Shown one piece after another: positions 53,914-63,954 of a stretch of 64,000 bases of DNA (positions are counted from its first letter, which is position 1; the number at the start of each line of letters is the position of its first letter). The stretch is from Plazaster borealis (Eukaryota > Echinodermata > Asteroidea > Forcipulatida > Labidiasteridae). The position numbers and the translations under genes were made by a program. The notes beneath the pieces are model-generated. The model made no database searches. It was not told where the DNA came from and worked only from the letters and a program-made list of their open reading frames with translations. The stretch covers positions 30,962,234 to 31,026,233 of the forward strand of contig CM037472.1 of NCBI GenBank assembly GCA_021014325.1, given 5' to 3'.

Positions 53914-53919
53914 AATAAA
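53914..53919 (+). terminator. Candidate poly(A) signal
   Basis: AATAAA followed within 20-35 bases by a strong GT-rich element (GTTGTCGTTTTTGTTTGTTT). The arrangement is typical of an efficient cleavage site and is the best-formed of the three downstream of the ZNF106 homologue. Confidence 0.45.
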
Positions 53920-54347
53920 TACCTTAAATCGTTGTCGTTTTTGTTTGTTTTTAAAGTGTTTTTTTTAGCGCAAACATGACATGATGAAGACTCCTGTATT
54001 GGATGAATGCTTACAATTTGATCACAATTAAATCAAACTCCATAACCATACTTGGTTAAACTGGGCCAAAGTTTTAAATGGTTTTGGTGTCGAGTTGTGA
54101 AATATTGAAAAAAATCTGACATACAAAAATTAATGGTGGAAGTCACATGCTTACTCTTAATTTATGCTTAAGATAAATTATTTTTGTAAACCAAAAATTA
54201 TATTGAACAAGGAAAATGTTCTGATTGTTTCACTTTATCTATTTTGTTTTTCAATGCAGGGGGTATTTGAAACTTGGTGTCAATGTTTTCTTTGTTCACT
54301 TATTTATACTTTTATTAATTTGATCATATACTTACAGTTGTTTGATG

Positions 54348-54353
54348 AATAAA
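54348..54353 (+). terminator. Candidate distal poly(A) signal
   Basis: AATAAA (in GATGAATAAAATAC) with a downstream GT-rich stretch (TTTGTGCTTTGTTTTCGTTT). It may be an alternative end of the same transcript. Confidence 0.45.
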
Positions 54354-55171
54354 ATACTATTTACAAACATGTTATTTGTGCTTTGTTTTCGTTTGAATTT
54401 GTCCAGTCTGTTTTGCCCAAAGCACACCTGAAAATAAATTTCACCTGACCATTGTGTAGTAACAAGGCCTGAACTTTTAATAGAGAAATTCGTTAAAGGG
54501 TGAAACACAAAGTAAATAGTTATATTCTAATTTATTGGTATATCATTTATATATTTATTTTCATTAAAATTGTAGTTTTATCTAACTAAGTCTTTATTTC
54601 TGTCGTTCAACCATAGTGACATGTTTTATTTATTTATTTTCTTTTCCCCCTTTTTTGCTATCAATCATTAGGCCTAATCATGGAGGATTCCTTCCTCCAT
54701 GATATATACAAATACACTTACTATAAGTCTGGGATCGATGCTGTTTTGCAACCTCGTACCAACGAACGAACATGATGGTTTACAATAATTCTAGAAGTTC
54801 TTATTAGGCCTACTTGGAAATATGTTTTGAAAATACACAAAGAAACTACTTAAAACAAGACTTCCAATACTATCAATCATTCGGTGGTTTCAACTACAGT
54901 CGATTATGTCTTCAAAACAGAGAATATTTTCAAAATGAAAATTGAAAGAAAATAGAAAAAAATAATGTTCTGTTTCATTCTCACCAATCTATCTTCCATG
55001 AATCCAGCTCTTTATAATCTATGTCTCCCCTTTTTAACACAAAGCTACAAACTCTTTTCATTTGGCTACTTTCGTATGTTAATTTTTATCGATTATTAAA
55101 CTCTCAAGTAATAAACCACAAGGGAATTTTGAATAATTTGGGGGTAAACAAAGAACAAGAGCGGGATTTAA
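54354..55171. other. Intergenic stretch without features
   Basis: AT-rich. I see no exon, repeat terminus or structured element here beyond scattered ATTTATTT runs. Confidence 0.5.
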
Positions 55172-55551
55172 AGACACTGGACACCTTTGGTAATTGTCAA
55201 AGACCAGTCTTCTCACTTGATGTACCTCAACATATGCACAAAATAACAAACCTGTGAAAATTTAAACCCAATTGGTCATCGAAGTTGCGAGATAATAATG
55301 GAAGAAAAAACACCCTTGTCACACGAAGTTGTGTGCTTTCAGATGCTTGATTTCAAGACCCCACGCGTGAGGTCTCGAAATGAATTTAAATATTTTACTG
55401 AGAAATTACTTTTTTCTCAAAAATGACGTTTCTTCAGAGGGAGCCGTTTCTCACAATGTTTTATACTATCAACAGCTCTCCATTGATCGTTACCAAGTAA
55501 GTTTTGATGCTAACAATTATTTTGAGTAATTACCAATAGTGTCCAGTGCCT
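55172..55551. mobile_element. TTAA-flanked foldback element
   Basis: TTAA lies at 55168-55171 and 55552-55555. The ends AGACACTGGACACCTTTGG and AATAGTGTCCAGTGCCT are inverted. A central hairpin CGAGACCTC-type pair (GATTTCAAGACCCCACGCG / TGAGGTCTCGAAAT) is present. It is the same family as 38983-39350 and 43998-44363. Confidence 0.85.
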
Positions 55552-55611
55552 TTAAACCAAAGACCTGCATTATGATTTAGTACCGATCACTAACTTAAAG
55601 ATCATCTTTAA

Positions 55612-55863
55612 AGGTATTGTACACTTTTGGTAACAGCTCAAAATCAGTGTCCATATTTTGTGTGGTTCAACACATGCATGAACAAACAAACCTGTGAAAG
55701 TTTGAGCTCAATTGATCATCGAGATACGAGAAAATAGTGAAAAGAGACCTTATGTGTTTTCTGTTTTTTCAATTATCGAGTTTTTATCGCGCGTGATAAA
55801 AACTATTGTTTTACTAATTTCTCAGAAACGATAGCATTTTAGGCAGAAATATTTTAAGGGCCT
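55612..55863. mobile_element. TTAA-type foldback element with 17-bp direct flanking repeats
   Basis: The left end AGGTATTGTACACTTTTGG follows TTAA (55608-55611), and TTAA follows the right end (55864-55867). The segment TTAAAGATCATCTTTAA is present on both sides (55595-55611 and 55864-55880). The hairpin ATCGAGTTTTTATCGC/GCGTGATAAAAACTAT lies inside. Confidence 0.75.
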
Positions 55864-56434
55864 TTAAAGATCATCTTTAAGCCATCCGTGTAAACAATAG
55901 GTTTTTTATGAATAATGTAAACAATTATATACAATGTGGGTTTCCACTTAGAATCAGGTGATTTTGTGTCCAGTAGTGACTGATAAGAAGAACTGTAACA
56001 CAGTCAACACAAAGAAAAACAAGCATTATTGGTGCAGAAAGGTGATAAGACGTTAACTAAACAAATAATGTTTAAAGTTACATTACTCTCTTGCTTTCTC
56101 ATGGGTGAACGTTAGTTTGTTTTTCTATTTCACATGAGGGTAAATAACCTCTCCCCTCTTTCTCATCAGAGATACTTATTTTGGTTTTCTCTTTCTCATG
56201 ATAGTTTACTTTTCCTCTTCTCATCTCAAGATAAAAAGGGGTTTTTCTCTTTTCTTTCTCGTTAGAGGAGGTTACTTTGGGTCTCTCTCTTTCTAGTATT
56301 TGTTTGCAATTGTCTTTCGCATAGAATAAAATAATCTGCAATTCTTCAAAGACCATGCTTCCGTCTGAATGTTACCCTATACATCAATCTTTTGGGTGTG
56401 GAAATAAACGTTCATTGGAACATTTTGAACGACA

Positions 56435-56440
56435 TTTATT
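56435..56440 (-). terminator. Poly(A) signal of the minus-strand gene
   Basis: TTTATT on the plus strand reads AATAAA on the minus strand, 33 bases after the stop codon of the two-exon gene. A GTTTATTTCC-type stretch follows. Distance and strand fit well. Confidence 0.75.
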
Positions 56441-56472
56441 TTATGAAAATGTGCATCAAGTATTTCTCATCA

Positions 56473-56676
56473 TCAACGGACATCCTCCTCAGATGATGAG
56501 CTGTCTTCAAGAGCCCGAAGTCCCTCTCTGATTCGAGCCCTCAGCTTGTCCATCACTCTCTTTAAGAAGTCTGTCTCGTCGATCTCGCGCTCATCTAGCT
56601 TCTTGACGACAACGAGGTCGGTGAACATGACTCGGGCCATCATCAACATGGCGTGGGCACGATCGTAGAGGGCAGC
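56473..56676 (-). CDS. Unidentified minus-strand gene, last coding exon
   Basis: 67 codons and TGA. It encodes AALYDRAHAMLMMARVMFTD, then a Lys/Asp-rich helix and the Ser/Glu-rich acidic end. The open frame continues exactly from the first exon. The single intron between them (56677-57367) is mostly one foldback element. Confidence 0.85.
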   Translation of the reverse strand, partial: AALYDRAHAMLMMARVMFTDLVVVKKLDEREIDETDFLKRVMDKLRARIREGLRALEDSSSSEEDVR

Positions 56677-58237
56677 CTATCGCAAAAACAAATACAAGGG
56701 TTTAAATAACAACTGGTTCATAAACATAAGTAGTGTTTCAAATTCTACACACTGTCCACATCTAAATACTTGAGCCAGGCCCTGCGCAGTTTAATGTAGG
56801 GTCACAGATTGCTTTTTTTCTATGTAATACATTATTATAGGCAAACAAGGACGATACAAGAAAAGTCACCTGTGAAAGTTTCAGCTAAATACAGTGTCTA
56901 CTTGTTGAGAAAAAAAAGAAGACAAAAACCCTGTCAAGGTATTTTCATCAAGAACGTCAAATCCATCCACGTTTAACGAGGTGACAATGGGGGTCAACCG
57001 CATTTCTGGCCGCAGCATTCGCGAACGGACACCACGGAAATTCGAATTATTTTTCAGTCAACCCTCAGAAATCTGAGAAACGATTCATGCTCTTGTCTTT
57101 TCCCAGATTCAAATGTTTTGGGGTGAAGAATGATCTTAACCATAACACTTTGAATGGAATCCTTTCTCAAAATAGTTTATTCTATCAACAGCTGCAGTGC
57201 TTCTTATCAAGTAGGCCTAAGTTTTTCTAAGTTTTATGGCTGGAGTATTTACCAGTCTATGACCCTACCTTTAAATGTTAAAAGTTATAATTAGTAAAAG
57301 GGGTAAAACTATTTTCTCATAGCCTCGGTTTCATTACACTGCAAAGACACGGGATGGAAAAACTCACGTCCGTGTAGTCTCTGACTTTGAAGAGTTGCCG
57401 TCTTACATTCAGCATCTGCTCAGACACTCCCCACGTTCCGTAACTGGTGTGAAGCTTATGCGATCCGGTGTAGAAGTCCTGTAATCTTTCCGCATCCTCC
57501 TCCTTATCTTCCCACATGGTCATCTCTGGCTCAATCCGGTACAGCCGGAGGCAGAACTCTGAATCCACCCGGTTGACCAGAAGCGTCTTCCGGAACGACG
57601 AAGGCAGTGGCTTACCGACTCGAGGTAGCAGGATCGCGTCCCTCTTGAGTACAATCTGGCTGCTCTTCGTTCCTTCAGCAGCTTGGGCAAGCTCCGAGAA
57701 GCTGTAAATCATATCGAAGGCGCGAAGCTCTTTTAAGGTACCCACCCAGAGGTAGAACCCCCACCGGCAACACCGCTCCAGGATCATGTACGCAAGACGA
57801 GCCATGTCTGAGCGAGGCTCCCGAACGTCAGGCTCGTAGCCCGCGCTCCCTTTGCGTATCAGCAAAGACGACACAAACACAAGCTCTGGTCGTCTTTTGG
57901 CCAGCATGACATCGACTCGAGGTTGTACAACAGTTCTACTTCGGAGATATTTCAGCTTGGGGTGATCATGCTCGAGTATGATCTGCTCTAAATCCTTCTC
58001 GTGACGTGATAAGATGTATGTGCAAGTATCGTACAGTCGACCTTGTAAGAACTTCGGATCTTTCAGGAGCTCCTTCTTGCCGAGATGGATATCTTGTAAG
58101 ATGATGCCATGGAGAGCAAGGCAGGCATCTTTGAAAAGTTGCTCGCTGTATTGGTAGCTGTCACTGACGTTTGGATATTTAGCCGGGTGATCTTTTATCT
58201 TTTTGAGTTCGTTGGTTTGCCTGGCTGCTGCAGCCAT
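56473..58237 (-). CDS. Unidentified conserved-looking protein, about 357 residues, two coding exons
   Basis: Exon 1 coding part is 58237-57368 and exon 2 is 56676-56473. The donor GAC|GTGAGT and acceptor TTGCGATAG|GCT join in phase 0. The start MAAAARQTNELKKIKDH is chosen because Ala-rich starts are common, but the frame remains open nine codons back to an acceptor at 58264, so upstream coding sequence is possible. Visible features: no signal peptide or membrane segment; a charged helical first half (KDACLALHGIIL, LLKDPKFLQGRLYDTC); a PRVDVMLAKRRPELVFVSSL segment; CCRWGFYLWVGTL; a Leu/Arg-rich helix near the end; and an acidic tail DSSSSEEDVR. Composition (high GC, strong CpG) differs from the flanks, as expected of a coding exon. 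I do not recognise the family. Length, splicing and the poly(A) signal make the gene itself fairly secure. Confidence 0.85.
56795..57270. mobile_element. TTAA-flanked foldback element, AGGTAGGGTC family, in the intron of the minus-strand gene
   Basis: TTAA lies at 56791-56794 and 57271-57274. The ends TGTAGGGTCACAG and ATGACCCTACCT are inverted. It shares GCAGCATTCGCGAACGGACA and the TCTGAGAAACGATTCATGC hairpin with 39699-40126. It makes up about two thirds of the 691-bp intron. Confidence 0.8.
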
Positions 58238-58264
58238 CTTGCCGCAACTGGTTTTCAAAGAAAC
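57368..58264 (-). CDS. Unidentified minus-strand gene, first visible coding exon
   Basis: An 897-base exon bounded by an acceptor (TTCTGTTACAG, minus strand) at 58264 and a donor at 57367-57366. All 299 codons are open, and the likely ATG is the tenth. Because an acceptor precedes it, at least one upstream exon (untranslated or coding) lies to the right. I could not locate it. Confidence 0.8.
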
Positions 58265-58624
58265 CTGTAACAGAACCAAGAAACGTAAGGAGCAGGTAAC
58301 CTTTGTTTACAAAAAGAGTGACCTTAAACATTTTGGTCATATGGGAATTTGTACTTTTGTATCATAATTTTCACATAATTTCAAGAGCTTTTAGAATAAC
58401 AGCTGAATAAGCTTTGAGATGTGCCCCCTTTCCTCATAACAAAAGCGATCTCAATATTTGTTGTTTTTTCCCATTGGGCTATGTACAAATCGTGCCTGCA
58501 GGAAGTCCTGTCTTTGTGGGCGTGGAGAATAACATGCATTAAAAAAAACACCCAACGGATGGGTTGAACTTCGTTGTCTGAATGGGAGGGGCTTACGGCG
58601 AGAGAAAAATGTTCAAAACACGCC

Positions 58625-58809
58625 TATAATAGAACTTTATCATGGTGTGGCCATCTTGATTTTCTCCAATCTGAGCCAATGTAACCAAACCGAGGCTGGA
58701 AGAAAAAATAATCTGGTTCCTTTTTCAGTGCAATGAATACTAGCGTTCGTTACTGTTATTGGATACAGGAAACATGACCAAGATGGTGGCAGCATGATAA
58801 AGGTCTTAT
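58625..58809. mobile_element. 185-bp foldback element
   Basis: Arms TAGAACTTTATCATGGTGTG + GCCATCTTG and CAAGATGGTGGCAGCATGAT + AAAGGTCT pair over about 30 bases with a few mismatches. It lies about 360 bp upstream of the minus-strand exon and may overlap that gene's promoter or an upstream intron. Confidence 0.65.
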
Positions 58810-59670
58810 GTGCATTGCTTACTGACTGTTGACTGTTTGTGTCATGACCCCTAACAACCACCTTGAAGCACCGTCATTAATCAAACATGCTCACTATTGC
58901 GCACTGAACCTTGTATCTTTGGTGAATTATTTGTTAATGAATTAAAAGGTCAATAATTTTTAGCCACTAATTGCTAAATTTTCTAGGGAAAAGGTTGGAT
59001 TAGTGTATATTCACGTAGTGAAAGTGGTTTCCATTTTCTTGGCACATCAGGGCAAGTAACTTTTCACTAGGGCCTAAATCTTAGTATATTATACAGAACA
59101 ACCCATTTATTTATTACTAGATAATAAGTTGGAGAGGAGCTGGTCTGAGGCGAAGTAAAGAGAATACGAAGTGATCTTTAAGGGAGCTCCCATCCACCAT
59201 TAGCTATGGCCACAGCCGGAGGGGTGGGGGGATGTTCGGGGCCGAACGCCCACACCCCGTTACTTTCTTTGCCCCCTCCATTATTGGCAAGCCCTATTCT
59301 GACCTAATTTTTCCCCTAATGGCTAAAATTGAGTTCAACCCCAAACCATTGGACCCACCTTAATGCAATTATTTACCACAGCTCAAGAATAACGCTGGTG
59401 TAGGTCCGTTATTGTGGATAAGTCTATGCTTTTTCAGCAGTACAACATTACATTAAAGATGATTGCCGCCCCGCCCCCCGGATTAAAAGGTCTGGTGCCG
59501 CCGCTGAGCTTTTGTAAATCTATAATATTTCATGACACCAGACCCAACCAAAATCACAAGCACTTTCTAAACGACGTCATTGCATGGCTCCCGGGTTTCA
59601 TGGAAAAATGTTAGAACTATTAGTTCTGGCACCTCGAAGAAAAATATTGACAGAATAGGGAGACTGCCAA
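58810..59670. other. Upstream flank of the minus-strand gene, no exon identified
   Basis: Mixed composition with a G run (59220-59231) and C-rich patches near 59260 and 59470. An untranslated first exon of the minus-strand gene could lie here or further right, but I see no decisive donor. Confidence 0.35.
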
Positions 59671-59671
59671 C

Positions 59672-59785
59672 ATGGCTAGATAGCTCGGTTGAGCGCCGGC
59701 ATGTTAATCCGGAGGTCGCAGGTTCAAGTCCCGCTCAAGTAAATTTTTCTATGTTCAACCCAATTTTGTTTTTTAGTAAGTTAGT
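59672..59785 (+). mobile_element. tRNA-like SINE, second family, better copy
   Basis: GATAGCTCGGTTGAGCGCCG (A-box region) and GTCGCAGGTTCAAGTCCCGC (perfect B-box region) with ATGTTAATCCGG between. The 3' flank TATGTTCAACCCAATTTTGT matches the 52306 copy. The head would fold as a tRNA-like cloverleaf except for the acceptor stem. Confidence 0.7.
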
Positions 59786-60196
59786 TTCCCCCGTGGTTTA
59801 TTGCTTGATATTGTATTAAGTACCAGTTGGACAACCCTTTGAGGATACGATCCTTAACTAGCGTTTGATGAAAACATATTTCTAATACAGAGGTTGCAAG
59901 TTGTTTTTGTTTTTCTAAATAGGCCTACATGTAATTTAAAGGTTATTTGTTATGGGTGATGATTTCCAATGAAGTTAAAGTCACCTTCTAAGACAAAATG
60001 CAGAACAAAACAGCGCGAAGGCCCACTCATGAAAAAGTTCAATAGCAGCACCAATCCCCCAGAAAAAAATATTTATGTACGTGACATCAAAATTAATGTC
60101 GAGGAAAGTGAAGAAACTCCCTTTGTTTCTTTGTATTCACGAAACCGTGACTGAATTTGTTTATACTTTCGTAGGTTGGCTGTATGGTGCTTTTAA

Positions 60197-60578
60197 AGGT
60201 ATTATACAGGATTGGTAAGGATAAAAAACGTCATTGTTTAATTTTAGTCTGTAGCTTACTGATTTTGAAGTTCATATATACTAGGACCACTTTTTCTGTG
60301 AAATTTTCCCTTTGAAAGAAGTCATATTCGAGAAAACTGTATCTGATAGGCCTAACCTATAAAGAAAAACCGCAACAGCTGATGTCGGTTGTTACACAGA
60401 ACAATGTGTTTACATGCTGAAAATTGTGCACGGTCTTTCACTGTTTTCTCCGGACTCACACAACGGATTAAGCCCAAATTTTCACAGGTTTGTTATTTCA
60501 TGTAAATGGTTGACCACACAAAACATGAACACTGTTTTCGACTATTTTTTTTAGCTCTACCAATCCTGTTTAATACCT
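60197..60578. mobile_element. TTAA-flanked foldback element, ATACAGGATTGG family
   Basis: TTAA lies at 60193-60196 and 60579-60582. The ends AGGTATTATACAGGATTGG and CCAATCCTGTTTAATACCT are inverted. Interior segments AACTGTATCTGATAGG and CGGATTAAGCCCAAATTTTC identify the family. Confidence 0.85.
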
Positions 60579-60739
60579 TTAAGAATTTGACAATTCAAAT
60601 GATTGACATTTTTTTCATGTAAACTCATCACGGAGCAAACGTAAGTGTTCTAACATGTGGTCAATGTTGCAAAATTGGTGTTTGTTTTGATGATAATCAC
60701 CAGCAAGATGACATCAAACATCTTGATGTTTGATATTCT

Positions 60740-61160
60740 ACTTGTGTTTTCATTCAAATTAAACTAGAACATTTGTCAGCTTGTGATACATTAAATTACA
60801 GAGAAGTCTCAGTTTACTTGTGATTCCCTTATAAACTGACATGTTCTTTCCAAATCCTTAAAACGATGGGTTTGGGACAAATATTTCCCTCTGAAATGAA
60901 ATCATATTTGAGAAAACTGTATCCGAAAACCTAAACAAATGCAACAGCTGATTTCGGTTGTTACAACCAAAAAGGACAATGTGTTATATCCTACATGCTG
61001 AAAATTGTGCATGGTTTTCCACTATTTTCTCCCTACTCACACTTGTGACGGATTAAGCCCAAATTTTCACAGGTTTATATTTCATGTATGGTTGATCACA
61101 CAAAACATGAACACTGTCAGTGACTATTTTGGTCAGCTCAACAAATCCCGTATAATACCT
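60740..61160. mobile_element. Composite repeat ending in an ATACAGGATTGG-family element
   Basis: The right end CAAATCCCGTATAATACCT is followed by TTAA (61161-61164). The left part (GCTTGTGATACATTAAATTA, GAGAAGTCTCAGTTTACTTG, ACATGTTCTTTCCAAATCC) is the reverse complement of sequence at 42770-42880, which flanks another copy of the same family. The two loci may therefore share a larger compound element. Confidence 0.55.
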
Positions 61161-61848
61161 TTAATTAAATAATCAGACGATGGAAGCTAATTTTTACACA
61201 CACACAGCCGTACAAATCCGGTTTGTGGGGTACTGCATGCTATTGTTGTTCTATTATTCCCTACTGAAGAATTACCTTGTGGGGTCCATTGTTCCAAGTA
61301 CCCCGTAAGTTGGCATGTGTAAGAACACACTATACACACACCCACAAAAAAAAAATATACTCAATTTCCCAATACGCACCGTGGCATTATTGATGACTGA
61401 CCAGCAGACATCAGAGTCATTAAAAATGCATCGCGTGTTTACAATTAGGCCTATAGGGCCTACTCTGCTATCAATTTTCTTAGAAAACCTTTAATTACTC
61501 GATATCGTCATTATTTTACAATCATCTAAAAGCCTTTAAATTAGTTATTAATATCGTTTTACTCCATCAAACTTTTATCAACGATGGACATGGATTAAGT
61601 ATTTATGGAAATATTGCGTGTGTACGAGTCCTTGAAAGTTGAATCTTTCGCAATTTATTTCTTCTTCAAAATTCTGTGAAAAATAATAATATAATGTCTA
61701 AGTAGATCCTTGTCATTTTGATTGGAGGATTGTTGGTCACGCGATATTCATATTAAACCATAGACCCCCCCCCCCGCCCCTGCTTTGGCTGCCAGTGTCT
61801 GCATGGTCTGTTGGGGTAGCTGATGTTTTCTTTCCCTTTGGGCCATCC

Positions 61849-62131
61849 TGGGCCAAATTTCATAGAGCTGCTAAACAGCCGATTTTGTGCTTACTGAGCG
61901 AGTTTCCATTTCATAGCGCTGCTAACCGTAAGCACACGAAAAGGCATGCTACCTTCCGGTCCTTACCGTACTGTATGAAAATGAATGACGTAACAATGCA
62001 AATCCATGGTAAACGCGCAAGATCGCCTAATTTTCTTGCTAACCTGTGAAATACGTGAACAAGCAATTTTTTCCGCTACAGTTAGCACGAAAATTTGCTT
62101 ACCGTTAAGCAGTGCTATGAAATTGGGCCCA
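61849..62131. mobile_element. Foldback element, family A
   Basis: The ends TGGGCCAAATTTCATAGAGC and GCTATGAAATTGGGCCCA are inverted. Inner segments ATTTTGTGCTTACTGAG and GCGCTGCTAACCGTAAGC match the copy at 1288-1488. Confidence 0.75.
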
Positions 62132-62420
62132 GGCGTGAAAGGCTATCATTGGCTGAGAGTTGTGCGCATCATTGCGTACACAAGTGCAAATTTCCATTGT
62201 TTTTCATTAAAGATGGTGGTCACTGACGCAATCCACCTATTACATTGCCTATTTCAAAAACCGTGCATGTCGCCCATCCAGTTTTTAGCTCCATGCGTTA
62301 ATTGACCCCTTGCACGACGCCCAGCGCACTACAAGCACCTGTTCCGTCTCTGCCACTGGTGGTGGAAATGGTAGACGCACATTTTGCAGAGGTGCGTGCA
62401 TCAAGGGTTCAACACCACAG
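62132..62420. repeat. Repeat-like segment related to 34829-34925
   Basis: AAAGGCTATCATTGGCTGAG, TTTCCATTGTTTTTCATTAAA and GACCCCTTGCACGACGCC resemble, in part inverted, the stretch from 34829 (GACCCCTTGCATTGGCCGCC, AAACAATGGAAATGTGCACC). Limits cannot be set by eye. Confidence 0.4.
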
Positions 62421-63940
62421 ACATAATACCTCGTATAGGGGATGTCAGAATACAATCTTGTACTTTTTTGTTTATTCTTCTAGTTTTATCCTCCAATTAA
62501 ATAACTAAGATCTACTTGGGTGTTTTATAAAACAAATAATGATTTTTTTGCATTCATGCTTTGCAAAATGGAGATGATGTTTTCATTCGTTGAAAGATGG
62601 AATAGTTTCCATTCAAGTCGGCTTTTTCTCGATGAATGGAACAGTCCATAGTTCAACTCAAGAAAATGATATTCTCACCAATGCACTCATAAACATTCAT
62701 ATTTTGTAAATAATTTCCACTAGTTTTAATTACCTTTAAAATGACCAGGAATATGGAAGGACATGACGGGGGGGGGGGGGGAACACGATTATTTTGCATA
62801 AAACTAAGTGCTTTATAATACCGTAAATATTTTGTTAATTCCATGTGTTTCAATTAAAATTCCAGAATGAACTTTGGATCCTAGTTTCACTTGAAAACAA
62901 AGGAGCAGAAAATATTGACTGGATTGTACACAAAATATGTAGGTTTTACTATTGAAAATAAGAAATACCTTCTACACAACCTTCCATCTCACCTCCAACA
63001 CTGAAAATTGAGACTTAATGAGTTTTGTAATGGAACAAGGGTATTTCTTTATTATACAAGGTGTCAACGTTACGCTAAATGAAAATAAAGAAGAAGGACA
63101 AAACGACACAGACGCAAAGCAATGGCTTTTGAAGGAGCACGTCCATTAATACTCTGATTTTTGAGAACCCCCCAACCCCCCCCCCAAAAAAAAAACACAC
63201 CCCCAAAAAACGAAAAAACCCAAACAAACCCAAAAAACAAGTAAAGATGTAGGCCTAATAGAAGTCTTTAGAAAAAGAAACAATTATAAACGGCTTGTAT
63301 TAGTTATGTAGTTTTTTCCCTATTACACGGTGGATTATCAGATTCGGATGCAATTTTCTTGAAGATTTCGAGTGACTATTTCTAAATGTTTTGCAAAGAC
63401 CATCTTTAATTTAATAATTATCATGAAGTATAATTTTCCTTCAAAAGTCACGACTGGTTTAAAACGAACCGTGTTTTCAAAACCGGTCGTTTCATTAATT
63501 TCAGGCAATGGAAGTTTCACGTTAATGAGTTTTAACAACAATAACCTTCTAACAATTATCATCACCAGGCAGTATATTATGGAACTGAGCTGTGGCAGTA
63601 TTTATGATGACCTCAGAATCAACCATCCCGCCACTGTTGTCATGACAGCCGCGGTTTTATGTTTACGTTCACAATGAAAGTGGTCCACAGGTGGGGAAAA
63701 CCCTTTCTTATTACCCAGCTCTTAATGCAACCATACTTTTTTATTACTGGTTGCTAATACAATTATAATGAATGGTTTATAATTACAAGTTATTTGTGGA
63801 CGGGAAATTTTAATTTCATACATAAATTATGCAATGGACAGAAACCAATTATGAGTTTTTTTCCTGCACGCCTCGTATAGGCTTCTATACATGATGTACA
63901 AGCCATCAAAAAACTAATCATACTGACAGTTAAAAACCCA
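62421..63940. other. Gene-poor right flank
   Basis: AT-rich with a G run (about 13) at 62769 and a C/A-rich low-complexity stretch at 63167-63240. A short palindrome (GACTGGTTT near 63452 and AAACCGGTC near 63480) is present. No supported gene. Confidence 0.4.
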
Positions 63941-63954
63941 GTTTTATTCCTGTG

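Larger units (their letters stand above)
50267..54353 (+). other. Probable 3' untranslated region / downstream flank of the ZNF106 homologue
   Basis: T-rich and without exons. If the distal poly(A) signal is used, the untranslated region is about 4 kb and contains the foldback element at 51039-51420, the tRNA-like SINE at 52306 and the tandem repeats at 52771 and 53013. The true end could be much closer to the stop codon. Confidence 0.4.

Noticed and set aside
59672..59745. Functional tRNA gene
   Set aside because: The acceptor stem ends do not pair, and the 3' flank is shared with the 52306 copy, so it is a SINE.
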